Part shown: positions 45,523-54,426 of the stretch, in pieces
Numbering within the stretch: the stretch's first letter is position 1
Layout of the letters: each line of letters starts with the position of its first letter
Origin: Chitinophaga sp.
GTDB taxonomy: Bacteria > Bacteroidota > Bacteroidia > Chitinophagales > Chitinophagaceae
DNA: 64,000 nucleotides
Assembly (NCBI RefSeq): GCF_017745275.1
Contig: NZ_JAGHZS010000002.1
Location: 545,859-609,858, forward strand
Reading direction: 5' to 3'
The notes under the pieces: generated by a model
What the model saw: only the letters and a program-made list of their open reading frames with translations
What the model was told of the DNA's origin: nothing
Databases searched by the model: none
Program-made: the position numbers and the translations under genes

Positions 45523-46077
45523 TTATGTAGTGGAGAAAGTGAAGGCTTTACTGAGCTTTTTCAGGGCAATACCCATTTGGGTTTCCACTGTTTTAGGGGA
45601 GATATTGAGGATTTCAGCTACATCGCGGTATTTAAATGATTCTTCTTTGACCAGCATAAAGATAAGTTTGCATTTTGGGGGGAGCTGGTTGATGGCGGCA
45701 TTTACGCGGTATAGCATTTCCGAAGAGATGAGTAATTCTTCCGGGGAGCGGGCTACTTCCAGGCGGAAGTCTTCGATATTATCCAGTGGTTCTGTAAGGT
45801 GCAGTTGATGTTTCAGAAAGGAAAAGGCTTTATTGCGTGCCATTACATACAGGTATACCTCCGGGTTGCTGACTTCCAGCAATTTTTCCCGGCGCTGCCA
45901 GAGCTGCACAAATATGTCGCTGGCCAATTCTTCTGCGGACTCGCGTTGTTTCACCAGGGAGTGAATCAGTTTGAAAATTCTGCTGAAGTAAAGGTTGTGC
46001 AATTTTACGAGCACTGCAGGCCCTTCTGCGGACGGTAACTGCTGGAATAGAAGTCTTGCTTCGGTTCCTCCTTTCAT
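45523..46077 (-). CDS. ECF RNA polymerase sigma factor
   Basis: The protein has 184 residues. Region 2 (about 25-90) reads LYFSRIFKLIHSLVKQRESAEELASDIFVQLWQ in parts, and region 4 (about 125-180) has LPPKCKLIFMLVKEESFKYRDVA and SPKTVETQMGIALKKL. It should start transcription of the SusC/SusD operon downstream. The start at 46077 is an ATG. The upstream spacer to 46484 is about 400 bases and contains a 42-base inverted repeat; I see no gene in it. Confidence 0.92.
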   Translation of the reverse strand: MKGGTEARLLFQQLPSAEGPAVLVKLHNLYFSRIFKLIHSLVKQRESAEELASDIFVQLWQRREKLLEVSNPEVYLYVMARNKAFSFLKHQLHLTEPLDNIEDFRLEVARSPEELLISSEMLYRVNAAINQLPPKCKLIFMLVKEESFKYRDVAEILNISPKTVETQMGIALKKLSKAFTFSTT

Positions 46078-46376
46078 AACGGTTTGGTCACTGCTTTAAA
46101 GACAAAAGGTTTAATAATAGCGCCTTGGCAATATGTTTCTTATGGTTACTAAATTCGTGGTGTACCAAGCAGGATGAAGGTTTGGAGCGATCTGTGGTTG
46201 TTAGCATTTCATTGTTGTTTCTATTTCTGGCGATCGGTGTATATGTTAGTTGCTGCGAATTACAGATGTTCCAAAATCGTTTTTCTATTGGAGTTAAATT
46301 AAATTCATCCCTTTTGATTTACAAAGGTTATGGCAAAATTGGAATAGCAAAAGTTAAAATAATATCATTAGATAGG

Positions 46377-46474
46377 TTTTAGCGATTAGGTTTTAGCTTT
46401 TAGCAAATGCAGCGAAGAATAATATAACATCATCTTCGCTGCATTTGCTAAAAACTAAAACCTAATCGCTAAAA
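46377..46474. repeat. 42-base inverted repeat with 14-base loop
   Basis: Arms at 46377-46418 and 46433-46474 are complementary over 42 bases with one mismatch, which becomes a G/U-type pair. Each arm contains TTTTAGCGATTAGGTTTTAG and AGCAAATGCAGCGAAGA. It starts ten bases after the lipoprotein gene stop at 46484 and lacks a clear T run, so it may end that transcript or be a dispersed palindromic element. The rest of 46078-46376 is AT-rich with no gene I can support. Confidence 0.85.
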
Positions 46475-46483
46475 GCTAAAATG

Positions 46484-46861
46484 TTATCTGTTGCAGTCTG
46501 CAGACCAGGTTTTGCTGTCCCTGGTAAACCCGATGATCAGTTTGTCTTTGTTGATGGTGATAAGGCCTGTACCCGAAGAGCCAATACTTACCATGGTGTT
46601 ATCGTCTTTCTTTTCAAACTCAACACCGGTGAGATCGGGTATACCGTCGGAAAACCGGAAGTCGTACCGGGTACCTACTTTGGTAACGAAAACACTGCCG
46701 TTGTCTTTGCTGATATTTACACCAGAGGCTGTGTAGCCTACTTTTCCCCGGAAGGTACCGGCAAAGATATCGGTGTCTGCAGGGTCTGTACTTTTGCTAC
46801 AGGCGGAAAACAGTACAGCCGAAATAAATAATACACTGATAATTCTAAGCATCCATTTCAT
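46484..46861 (-). CDS. Small lipoprotein, unknown
   Basis: The product has 125 residues with a lipoprotein signal (VLFSACSKSTDP, Cys about 21). The mature part is a compact beta-rich domain (FAGTFRGKVGYTASGVNISK, GLITINKDKLIIGFTRD) of lipocalin-like size and ends in CNR, giving one late cysteine. It is a single gene, followed by the large inverted repeat. I do not recognise the family. Confidence 0.65.
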   Translation of the reverse strand: MKWMLRIISVLFISAVLFSACSKSTDPADTDIFAGTFRGKVGYTASGVNISKDNGSVFVTKVGTRYDFRFSDGIPDLTGVEFEKKDDNTMVSIGSSGTGLITINKDKLIIGFTRDSKTWSADCNR

Positions 46862-46913
46862 ATCACACGTTTTGGTTTTTCAATATGGTTCCTGTTGGGG
46901 AAATGCAATTAGC

Positions 46914-47007
46914 ATACCAGTCGGATAGCTGGTATTATATATACGCAGGGGAGTGTTTTTATGGCAGCGCCCGGGATTTCCGGGTGAAGGAATACCCATA
47001 ATGGGTA
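46914..47007. promoter_or_regulatory. Two short dyads in the divergent spacer before 47229
   Basis: The 367-base spacer 46862-47228 separates divergent genes. It contains ATACCAG and CTGGTAT (46914-46935, eight-base centre) and TACCCATAATGGGTA (46993-47007, perfect seven-base arms around one A). Both are operator-like. I see no gene in the spacer, and its last 150 bases are very AT-rich. Confidence 0.35.
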
Positions 47008-47228
47008 AGCAGATCCTTGTTTAGTGGCTATAGAGGCGTGCCTGTGCAAGGGGGATTCACTAACATAAGTTATAATTTAATATATTGATAATCAATAAAC
47101 GCATGTAAATTTTTTTGGATCCTTTTAATTTTAAAAAAATTTAATTTCATTTTTCTTAGCTTGTAACTCGCATACAACCAAAATCGCTTATAAATTAATT
47201 ACTTGACTTCTTCAATAACAAATCATTC

Positions 47229-48389
47229 ATGAGTACATTAACAACATCTCCGGCGCCAACCGGGGAAGCAGCAACTGCCGCCGCCGGAGGGGAAAAGAAG
47301 GGCCGCCTTTACTCATTAGACGCCCTCCGGGGATTTGATATGTTCTGGATCATGGGTGGGGGTAGTATATTCCACGCCATCGCCAACGCTGCACCATCGC
47401 CTTTCTGGGAAGCAATAGACGTACAATTGGAACATCCTGCCTGGAATGGTTTTCATTTCTACGACCTGATATTTCCATTATTCCTTTTTATGGCGGGTGT
47501 ATCCACTCCTTACTCAGTAGGGCGTGAACTGGAGAAAGGTAAAAGCCGCACGCAACTATTGGGACGCGTCATCAAAAGAGGTCTCATCCTGGTATTGCTG
47601 GGCATCATTTATAACAACGGCCTGCAGTTGCATCCTATATCGGAAATACGTTTTGGCAGTGTATTAGGCCGTATCGGTCTCGCGTATATGTTTGCCAACA
47701 TCATTTATTTGTATACCAAAGAAAGGGCGCAAATGATCTGGTTTGTTGGCATATTGCTCACTTACTGGCTACTGCTGAAGTTCACCGCCGCGCCTGGATT
47801 TGCACCTGGTAACCTGACCATGGAAGGCAACTTTGCTTCTTATATCGACCGGTTACTGATGCCAGGGAAACTATACCTCGGCATTCATGACCCGGAAGGA
47901 CTGGCATCTACGTTCCCTGCAATCAGCACCGCTTTGCTGGGTATTCTCACGGGTAATTTATTACGCAACAGCAACATGCAGCCTGTGAGGAAAGTAGGCG
48001 TGATGGCGCTTACCGGCGTTGTATTCGTGGTGCTGGCACAGCTATGGAACCTGGATTTTCCCATCAACAAAAATTTGTGGACCAGCTCTTTTGTGCTGCA
48101 GGTAGGAGGTATCAGCCTGCTGCTGCTGGCGCTTTTTTATTACGTGATCGACATTGCCGGGTATAAAAAATGGGCGTTCTTCTTCCAGGTGATTGGTATG
48201 AACTCCATACTCATCTATATTTCCGGACATTTTATTGACTTCAATTATACCAACAACGCATTTTTCAAATGGCTGGGACAATTAGTAGGTGATCCATTTG
48301 GTGCAGTAGCCATGAGTATCACCTTCCTGTTGGTGAAATGGGCGTTCCTGTATTTTATGTATAAGAAGAAGGTATTTCTCAAAGTATAA
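47229..48389 (+). CDS. Multi-pass acyltransferase of the HGSNAT/NagX (DUF5009) type
   Basis: This 386-residue membrane protein has about ten helices. The signature LYSLDALRGFDMFWIMGG at about residues 27-44 and the HPAWNGFHFYDLIFPLFLFMAG block are typical of bacterial relatives of heparan-alpha-glucosaminide N-acetyltransferase. The family is thought to transfer acetyl groups across the membrane to sugar amines; the conserved His in the second block is the likely acetyl carrier. The first 25 residues (Ala/Thr/Pro-rich) are disordered. A hairpin of the AAAGCGTGAT family ends the gene at 48403. Confidence 0.85.
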   Translation: MSTLTTSPAPTGEAATAAAGGEKKGRLYSLDALRGFDMFWIMGGGSIFHAIANAAPSPFWEAIDVQLEHPAWNGFHFYDLIFPLFLFMAGVSTPYSVGRELEKGKSRTQLLGRVIKRGLILVLLGIIYNNGLQLHPISEIRFGSVLGRIGLAYMFANIIYLYTKERAQMIWFVGILLTYWLLLKFTAAPGFAPGNLTMEGNFASYIDRLLMPGKLYLGIHDPEGLASTFPAISTALLGILTGNLLRNSNMQPVRKVGVMALTGVVFVVLAQLWNLDFPINKNLWTSSFVLQVGGISLLLLALFYYVIDIAGYKKWAFFFQVIGMNSILIYISGHFIDFNYTNNAFFKWLGQLVGDPFGAVAMSITFLLVKWAFLYFMYKKKVFLKV

Positions 48390-48402
48390 CCATCACTACG
48401 TT

Positions 48403-48439
48403 AAAAGCGTGATACACTCTGCGGGTGTATCACGCTTTT
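48403..48439. terminator. Hairpin terminator, AAAGCGTGAT family
   Basis: Perfect 15-base stem AAAAGCGTGATACAC / GTGTATCACGCTTTT with a seven-base loop and a T run lies between convergent genes ending at 48389 and 48449. It shares its core with the hairpins at 4564 and 58252. Confidence 0.88.
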
Positions 48440-48448
48440 TTATGGGAG

Positions 48449-48982
48449 TTACCAGGTTTCCGTGAAAGTGATGTAGTCCCGGGCGCTTTGATCGATCTGT
48501 TCCTGCGTTGGCCGGTGTTCCACGCCATAGAAAACAAAGCATGGCTGGTAGTCGGCTTTTACATAATTGAACGTGATTTCAAAAGGAGCGGTGAGCTGCG
48601 CCATGGTGTATTTATATCTCCCGGAGGGTTGATAATCGCTTTTGTTAATACCCGCGCTAATGGCCAGTGCCATCTTTTTCCCTGCCACCTGGTAGCCGCT
48701 GCCGGCGCCGTAAGCCCAGCCATCAGTTAATACTTCATCCAGCCATTGCTTGAAAAACGGTGGGCAATTAAACCAATAGAAAGGGAACTGAAAGATGATT
48801 TTGTCGTGTGCCGCCAGCAGCTGTTGCTCCCGTTGCACGTCGATGCGCCCGTCCGGGTACTGCGCATGTAAGTCATGTATCACATATCTCTCCGGATATT
48901 TTTTTAATTCTTCCACCCACCGCTTGTTAATAGCAGAAGACGTCATATCAGGATGGATAATAATTACCAGTGTTTTCTTCAT
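48449..48982 (-). CDS. NAD(P)H-dependent flavin oxidoreductase (KefF/YwrO-like)
   Basis: The protein has 177 residues and a flavodoxin fold (TLVIIIHPDMTSSAINKRWVEEL, then FQFPFYWFNCPPFFKQWLDEVLTDGWAYG, and KKMALAISAG). This layout fits the KefF/MdaB/YwrO quinone-reductase family, which reduces quinones by two electrons with FMN or FAD. It is divergent from the HxlR-type regulator at 49131, 148 bases away. That pairing is typical: HxlR proteins often sense electrophiles and control such reductases. Confidence 0.87.
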   Translation of the reverse strand: MKKTLVIIIHPDMTSSAINKRWVEELKKYPERYVIHDLHAQYPDGRIDVQREQQLLAAHDKIIFQFPFYWFNCPPFFKQWLDEVLTDGWAYGAGSGYQVAGKKMALAISAGINKSDYQPSGRYKYTMAQLTAPFEITFNYVKADYQPCFVFYGVEHRPTQEQIDQSARDYITFTETW

Positions 48983-49130
48983 ATCTTGTTACATTATCTA
49001 TACTGTCAGCAAAGGTGAAATTCTTATCTTCATTGGCCAATATGGGTCTAAGTTATCCGGTAGGGAAAAATTTATCACTATGGGTGCCTACAGGCAGATC
49101 ATTACTTTTGTAACCTAAAAAAAGAGGCGT

Positions 49131-49496
49131 ATGTACCAGCGGAAAATCCCCATTGATTATAGTTGTGGTCTTAACATTGCGATGGAAGTGGTAGGATCGA
49201 AATGGAAATTTTGTTTACTCGATGAAATTGCCAAAGGCGCCAAACGCCCGAGAGACCTGGTTCAGGCTATCAATGGCATCACCCGGAGAGTATTACAAAA
49301 AGATTTGAGAGAATTGGAAATGCACGGCCTGGTTGGAAAAACGGTGTATGCAGAAGTGCCCCTGCGGGTAGAATATCATCTGACCACCGCCGGCGAGTCA
49401 TTATTGCCACTCATTGCCGCCATTGATCAATGGGGCCTGGAGTTTGGGCCACAACTGAGAAATATTCTGGAAAGGAAAGCAATGCCCGTTTTATAA
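49131..49496 (+). CDS. HxlR-family transcriptional regulator
   Basis: This 121-residue protein has a winged helix with the HxlR pattern: SCGLNIAMEVVGSKWKF (Cys near residue 10), LLDEIAKGAKRPRDLVQAINGITRRVLQKDLRELEMHGLV spread over residues 32-70, and YHLTTAGESLLPLI. The Cys may sense oxidants or electrophiles, as in related regulators. It probably controls the divergent flavin reductase and may control the DinB-like gene that follows 16 bases later. Confidence 0.9.
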   Translation: MYQRKIPIDYSCGLNIAMEVVGSKWKFCLLDEIAKGAKRPRDLVQAINGITRRVLQKDLRELEMHGLVGKTVYAEVPLRVEYHLTTAGESLLPLIAAIDQWGLEFGPQLRNILERKAMPVL

Positions 49497-49512
49497 CCCG
49501 AATATTACTACG

Positions 49513-49983
49513 ATGAATTCCACAAAACTACTATCCAAACATTTCAGAGATGTTCATTTCGGTGGTAACTGGACCAGTGTGAATTTAAAAGATACCCTTG
49601 CCGGCATCACCTGGGAACAGGCCACCACTAAGGTGCAGGACCTGAACACCATTGCTGTACTGGTTTTTCATATCAACTATTATGTCAGCGTTATCCTGAA
49701 AGTGTTGCAGGGCGGCCCCCTGGATGCCAGCGATAAATATAGCTTTGATCTGCCACCTGTTACCTCGGAAGCAGCCTGGCAGGCGCTGGTGAGCAAAGCA
49801 CTGAATGAAGCTGAACAACTGGCAGAGGCCATAGAGCGGCTGGAAGAAGCACAATTATCGAAGGATTTTGCAGATCCTAAATACGGCAGCTATCACCGGA
49901 ATTTACTGGGGGTAACAGAGCATACCCATTATCATCTCGGACAGATATCATTGCTGAAAAAGATGACGCGTGTGAAGAGTTGA
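49513..49983 (+). CDS. DinB-like four-helix protein
   Basis: The product has 156 residues and the layout of the DinB/DUF1572 superfamily, a four-helix bundle with a metal site. Candidate ligands are His in VFHINYYVSVILKVL (about 54) and the pair in TEHTHYHLGQISLLKK (about 140-145). Family members include thiol-dependent transferases, but many have no known reaction. Its start lies 16 bases after the HxlR gene, so they are probably co-transcribed. Confidence 0.85.
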   Translation: MNSTKLLSKHFRDVHFGGNWTSVNLKDTLAGITWEQATTKVQDLNTIAVLVFHINYYVSVILKVLQGGPLDASDKYSFDLPPVTSEAAWQALVSKALNEAEQLAEAIERLEEAQLSKDFADPKYGSYHRNLLGVTEHTHYHLGQISLLKKMTRVKS

Positions 49984-50042
49984 GAGAAATTTTTTTTGTA
50001 GTTTAAAAATAATGTTTACTTTCGCGCTCCCTTCACGGGAAT

Positions 50043-50115
50043 GATTCCCTAGCTCAGTTGGTAGAGCAATACACTTTTAATGTATGGGTCTTGGGTTCGA
50101 GTCCCAAGGGGATCA
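50043..50115 (+). tRNA. tRNA-Lys (anticodon TTT)
   Basis: A complete cloverleaf of 73 bases is visible. The acceptor pairs GATTCCC with GGGGATC (one G/T pair), the D arm is AGCTCAGTTGGTAGAGC, the anticodon stem ATACA/TGTAT encloses loop CTTTTAA with anticodon TTT, and the T arm is CTTGGGTTCGAGTCCCAAG. The discriminator is A; CCA is not encoded. It lies 59 bases after the DinB-like gene and is followed at once by a terminator. Its 3' end has a near copy at 58235-58249. Confidence 0.97.
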
Positions 50116-50126
50116 CTGGAAAGTTT

Positions 50127-50153
50127 CAAAGCCTGCGCTGGTCGCGGGCTTTG
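50127..50153 (+). terminator. Terminator of tRNA-Lys
   Basis: Stem CAAAGCCTGCG / CGCGGGCTTTG (one wobble) with loop CTGGT begins 12 bases after the tRNA and is followed by TTGTTTT. Confidence 0.9.
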
Positions 50154-50170
50154 TTGTTTTGGTCTATTTG

Positions 50171-50467
50171 TTAGTCTATCAAAGTGCGGATGTGAGTTTC
50201 GTGGTTACTTGGTTTTATTTGGGTTGATTTGTCAATGCCTTTTGTGACTTCGATTTCCATAAACAAGTATTTATCGTTAAAGTATCTTATCGAAACTGCG
50301 TCGGTTTTCTGATCCTTTTTTATTTTATTTAGAACCTGCTTTAAATTTTTTAAATTTTCAATTATGATTAGCGCAAGGCCAATAAGGGGGACCAAAATGA
50401 TTTCAAATTTGGCGAATTTGATTTTAAATTTCCATAGTTTGGCTATTGTTTGAAGATTGCCTGGCAA
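50171..50467 (-). pseudogene. Possible 5'-truncated membrane protein gene
   Basis: A 98-codon frame contains a hydrophobic helix (FEIILVPLIGLALIIIENL) and then a charged, natural-looking segment (KKDQKTDAVSIRYFNDKYLFMEIEVTKGIDKS in parts). The frame begins with TTG directly after an in-frame stop, and its first residues are antisense to the DUF5946-like remnant on the other strand. It therefore looks like a gene whose 5' end was cut away at about 50445-50467. No family recognised; coding status is uncertain. Confidence 0.35.
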
Positions 50468-50729
50468 TTAAATTTTCCGTTCCCTCCTATTTTGAAGTGC
50501 ATCATTTGCTTGTCATCACTTATATGCTGCAACGGACGGTTACAGCTCTGAATGCTTTCCCGAAGCAGTTAAATTACTCGAGAGTTTCCTTTATGAGGGA
50601 GTATCTCCGGAACAAGTTGTTAAAACAAATCAAAGCTTATCTGCGTATAAGCACAGTATTGAAAACAGGCAGCAAAAGAACCTGGATCGGTTTGATTGGG
50701 AGATGGATATATTAAGCGTAAATACATAG
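50446..50729 (+). pseudogene. Frameshifted, N-truncated DUF5946-like gene
   Basis: Two overlapping frames make sense only together. From 50446 I read FEDCLAIKFSVPSYFEVHH followed by LLVITYMLQ. Near 50535 the sense jumps to another frame, reading TDGYSSECFPEAVKLLESFL, then YEGVSPEQVVKTNQSLSAYK and FDWEMDILSVNT, with a stop at 50729. From memory this pattern (Y-x-VH-x-L-x-V-x-x-Y-x-LQ) fits DUF5946. An in-frame stop just upstream removes the N-terminal zinc-finger part. The gene is therefore broken twice. Confidence 0.55.
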
Positions 50730-50838
50730 GATGCCGCCACTAACTGCCATGATGTTCGAAATTGGGCTGGGAATGTTTTACAAGTAATAAAAGAGACAAC
50801 CTCAAAAAAAGAGACAGCATAAATTATAGCAAAGCTTT

Positions 50839-52122
50839 TTACTGAGTTCGATAAACAGGATAAAAAATCTTGTCAAATAGCTTTTCCTTTCTGGTGATAA
50901 TGGTAACGGAACCTTTTAAACCAACTTTATAAGGAATATGATAATTGTGACTGGTAAGCAATCCGTTTTCCAATGCTACTTTTACACGATAGCCACTATC
51001 GCTTGGTACTTCCGAAATATAGGATACTTTGCCGTGTAGTTCCCCATATTCCTGTGTTGGATACGCATTCAGCTTTACGATGGCAGTTTGTCCTATGGCC
51101 AGTTTTCCAATATTTTCATGTGGTAAATTTCCTTCTATGAAGGAGGAATCTTCAATAGGGTAAACAAATGCTATTAACGCATCATTCTTGACCGGCTGAT
51201 TATCTTTAAGTTGGAAAGGAAAAGATAACCTACCCCTGCTGGGTGCTTTAATGGTATAACTCCTGATCCACAGCAGCAAAGAAGATCTCATACTATATAG
51301 CGCATCAGTAAATGCATCCTGTTCCTGGCTTTCCTGATGCTCTATTTCCAATATTTCCGCCGCTAAACCAGCCTGCTGATTCCGATTATTGTTAAGTGCT
51401 GCTTCTAGCTGAGGAACAGTTTGTTCTTTCCTCAGGAAGGCACTTTCTATGTTTCTGAACTCCGATGCCGAGATAACCCTTTCTTTATACAAAGTACTAT
51501 TAGCATCCAACTCATCTGCCGATAATGAAACATCCTTTGTTGCTAAGTGTATTTGCTTATCGATGGCATTTTTTGCATCGAGTAAGGCATCTAATCGGTC
51601 TGAAAGCAGTTTTTTCCGTTTATTGAAATAGTTATTTGAATAAAAATCCAGGAATTTTCTGAAGGAAGTTTTGAAGGTTTCAAATTGGGGTTGAAGACTG
51701 CCTAAATGTACATTTCTTACTTTAAATTCCTTGTCGAGTTGCGAATAGCTATTTTTCTTCAGTAACGAATCCAGTTTTTCCAGGTCAGATAAGAGTTGCA
51801 ATACGGTCTCGTGATCAGTATCGCCTTCCAGCCAAATGATGTCTGATCCCGGATTTATGATGCTGTCATTATCTACAAAGACTTTTATAATTTTACTATT
51901 TACCCCGGACTTAATTTCAACCGGAAGTAACGTGTTACTTAATCCAGCCTCCATGGTGACAGTTTCAGGGTAACCGATAAACCAGGTCATTAAAATAATG
52001 GCGAGCGTGATGGCAAGGATAACCAACAGCGCCCATTTGGAAAGGAAACCTGAATTTCCACTTAGGATCTCTTGTGAAACCGGTGGTCTGTCATTGATGA
52101 TTACTGATGCTTCCTGGTCCAT
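50839..52122 (-). CDS. HlyD-family membrane-fusion (secretion adaptor) protein
   Basis: This 427-residue protein has one membrane helix near residues 30-50 (WALLVILAITLAIILMTWF), a long helical hairpin region at about 110-275 and a beta-barrel/lipoyl part (TIKAPSRGRLSF; IGQTAIVKLNAYPTQEYGE). This is the adaptor that links an inner-membrane peptide exporter to the outer-membrane exit duct. Its gene follows the peptidase-ABC exporter by 12 bases on the same strand and is the last gene of the cluster. The outer-membrane TolC-like partner is not in the window and is presumably shared. Confidence 0.92.
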   Translation of the reverse strand: MDQEASVIINDRPPVSQEILSGNSGFLSKWALLVILAITLAIILMTWFIGYPETVTMEAGLSNTLLPVEIKSGVNSKIIKVFVDNDSIINPGSDIIWLEGDTDHETVLQLLSDLEKLDSLLKKNSYSQLDKEFKVRNVHLGSLQPQFETFKTSFRKFLDFYSNNYFNKRKKLLSDRLDALLDAKNAIDKQIHLATKDVSLSADELDANSTLYKERVISASEFRNIESAFLRKEQTVPQLEAALNNNRNQQAGLAAEILEIEHQESQEQDAFTDALYSMRSSLLLWIRSYTIKAPSRGRLSFPFQLKDNQPVKNDALIAFVYPIEDSSFIEGNLPHENIGKLAIGQTAIVKLNAYPTQEYGELHGKVSYISEVPSDSGYRVKVALENGLLTSHNYHIPYKVGLKGSVTIITRKEKLFDKIFYPVYRTQ

Positions 52123-52134
52123 ATAAATAATTAT

Positions 52135-54342
52135 TTACATTTCAACTTGTAGTTGATTTCTCACTAACTGAAAATATCCGCCATGATTATCACATAATTC
52201 ATCATGGGTACCAACTTCTACTATGGCACCATCTTTCATTACTACGATCTGGTCGGCATTCTTGACGGTGCTTAGTCTGTGAGCAATTACTACCACTGTT
52301 TTTCCTTTAAAAACCTGCGCCAGATTTTCAAGGATGATTTTCTCATTATTTGCATCCAGGGAATTTGTGGCCTCATCCAGGAATAAGTATTCCGGGGATT
52401 TGTAGATTGCTCTGGCCATCAAAATCCGTTGTTTTTGTCCTTGGCTGATTCCCTGGCCATTATTTCCTATTTGAGAGAAATATCCGTTGGGTAAATCCTG
52501 AATAAACTGATCAATATTTGCCAGCCGGCAAGCTTCGATGGCTTTTTCCAACGATGGGGCAGGATCGCCCAAGGCTACATTATGAAGTATGGAATCATTG
52601 AAAATATAACCTTCCTGTAAAACAGCGCCGCAATGCCCTCTCCAATGGTCAGGGCTGAAATAGCGGAAATTGATTTTACCTACGCGGATATCTCCTTTAT
52701 AGTCCGCATAAAACTTTAGTAATAGTTTCAAAATAGTTGTTTTACCGCTGCCGCTCATGCCTACAATTGCTGTCACCTTTCCTTCAGGGATGATTAAATT
52801 GATGTTGCTCAATGCCGGAGTGGCGTCGACGCCAGGATAAGCAAAGGAAACATTTGAAAAAATGATGTCTTTTTTCTGTGGAAGCGTCTTGATATTATTG
52901 AGGGAGGTGTCCGTTTCATCCGGCTGTTCATGTATTTCATTCAGGCGTTCCATACTAATCCTGGCATCCTGACCATTTTGCACGAATGAAATCAATTGCT
53001 CAATAGGAGCATTCAACTGACCAAGTATGTACTGAATAGCCAACATGGTACCAATCGTTAATTGTCCGGAGATGACCTGCCGGGCTACCAGGCAGGTTAT
53101 CAGTATATCCTTCCCCTGTGAAAGCATCGCGGCACCCGCTGTCTGTATCTGGTTGTAGGAGAGGCTTTTGAAGTTCAGTTTAAAAAGCATTGTCTGAATA
53201 TCTTCCCATTCCCATCTCTTTATTTGCGTTGCATTGTACAGCTTAATTTCCGGCATTCCCTGTATAAACTGTAGATTGACATTATTTTCTTTAGCAGACA
53301 TTTCAAATGTCTGAAAATTAATTTTACGGCGCACTTTCAGGAAAATCATTATCCAACTGACATAGATGAAACTACTTAGCAAAAAAACAAAGCATACCTG
53401 CATGCTGTATCGACAAATTACATAGGTAAAAACGAGAAAGTTAAAAGATGATAACAGCGTGTTCAAAGCTGTTCCGGTAATGAAATTCTGTACTTTTTTG
53501 CTATCAGATAAGCGTTGTATAACGTCGCCCGTTTTATGCCGCAAATAATAGGAAACAGGCAATTTTGACAGCTTCAGCCAGAATTCAGAAAGGATTTCTA
53601 TATTTATCAGAACGGATACCCGCATCAATACTCTTGCCCGGATGAACTCAACAGACGTACGCCCCAAAATCAGCATCATTTGTCCTAATAATATAAGTGT
53701 AATAAAACTGATATCCCTGGTGGCTATCCCAATATCAACAATGCTCTGTGTTAAAAAAGGTAAGATTAACTGAAACAAAGAGGAGATAAGCAATGCCGCG
53801 ATTACCTGAAACATCATCCATTTGTATTGCACAACGTACTTGAGCAATCTGGTCCAGGTGACCTGGTCGGCACCTGTATCTGCAGTATTTTCAAAAAAGC
53901 TGTTTGTTGGACTAAGTAATAGAATAGTGCCAATGCTTTCCCCCTCTTCATTGACCGAACTAATCCATCCTTTTTTAAACGTCGCCGCGGAATAGCGTAT
54001 AACACCTACCTCAGGATCTACAACCCTAATACCGCGCCTGAGGCTAAATTTTGAAGTTGGTAAACAAACAACAAAATGACTTTGCTTCCAGTGAATGATA
54101 CATGGCTTCTCCAGTGAACTGATCAGGTTATCATAAGTCACTTTAAGCCCCCTGGTACGGAAACCCATTTCCTCTGCTACCTGGCTGATTCCCAGCAAGG
54201 AAACGCCCGTTTTCGAAAATCCCATCGATTTTCGCAGTTGTTCTATATTAACACTCTTTCCGTAATATTTGCTGATAATTCTAAGACAGGTTGGTCCACA
54301 ATCCATGGAATTCAGCTGCTTAAAAAACTGTATACGTGGCAT
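52135..54342 (-). CDS. Peptidase C39-containing ABC exporter (PCAT)
   Basis: The protein has 735 residues. Residues 1-140 are a C39 cysteine peptidase with catalytic Cys 15 (SMDCGPTCL), His 89 (QSHFVVCL) and Asp 109 (VVDPEVG), all present. Six membrane helices follow at about 165-430, then an ATPase domain with Walker A GMSGSGKTT, signature SQGQKQ, Walker B YLFLDEAT and the switch His in IAHRLST. Such proteins cut the double-glycine leader from a peptide and export it. The two precursor genes lie just upstream on the same strand, so they are the expected cargo. Confidence 0.95.
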   Translation of the reverse strand: MPRIQFFKQLNSMDCGPTCLRIISKYYGKSVNIEQLRKSMGFSKTGVSLLGISQVAEEMGFRTRGLKVTYDNLISSLEKPCIIHWKQSHFVVCLPTSKFSLRRGIRVVDPEVGVIRYSAATFKKGWISSVNEEGESIGTILLLSPTNSFFENTADTGADQVTWTRLLKYVVQYKWMMFQVIAALLISSLFQLILPFLTQSIVDIGIATRDISFITLILLGQMMLILGRTSVEFIRARVLMRVSVLINIEILSEFWLKLSKLPVSYYLRHKTGDVIQRLSDSKKVQNFITGTALNTLLSSFNFLVFTYVICRYSMQVCFVFLLSSFIYVSWIMIFLKVRRKINFQTFEMSAKENNVNLQFIQGMPEIKLYNATQIKRWEWEDIQTMLFKLNFKSLSYNQIQTAGAAMLSQGKDILITCLVARQVISGQLTIGTMLAIQYILGQLNAPIEQLISFVQNGQDARISMERLNEIHEQPDETDTSLNNIKTLPQKKDIIFSNVSFAYPGVDATPALSNINLIIPEGKVTAIVGMSGSGKTTILKLLLKFYADYKGDIRVGKINFRYFSPDHWRGHCGAVLQEGYIFNDSILHNVALGDPAPSLEKAIEACRLANIDQFIQDLPNGYFSQIGNNGQGISQGQKQRILMARAIYKSPEYLFLDEATNSLDANNEKIILENLAQVFKGKTVVVIAHRLSTVKNADQIVVMKDGAIVEVGTHDELCDNHGGYFQLVRNQLQVEM

Positions 54343-54390
54343 CCGGTAATATTAATCTTTTAACCCTGGTCTTATCAAAAGTATCAGATA

Positions 54391-54421
54391 TTTGGCCTGG
54401 AAACAGTGTTTTCAGGCCAAA
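54391..54421 (-). terminator. Hairpin after precursor copy 1
   Basis: Arms TTTGGCCTGGAAAC and GTTTTCAGGCCAAA pair around three bases, with one mismatch, six bases after the stop of the precursor gene and 48 bases before the exporter start. The T run is weak, so it may attenuate rather than end transcription and so keep precursor output above exporter output. Confidence 0.6.
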
Positions 54422-54426
54422 TGAAA

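Noticed and set aside
46125..46382. 85-residue plus-strand frame in the spacer before the SusC-locus sigma gene
   Set aside because: Low-complexity hydrophobic start, no conserved pattern, and its end runs into the inverted repeat.
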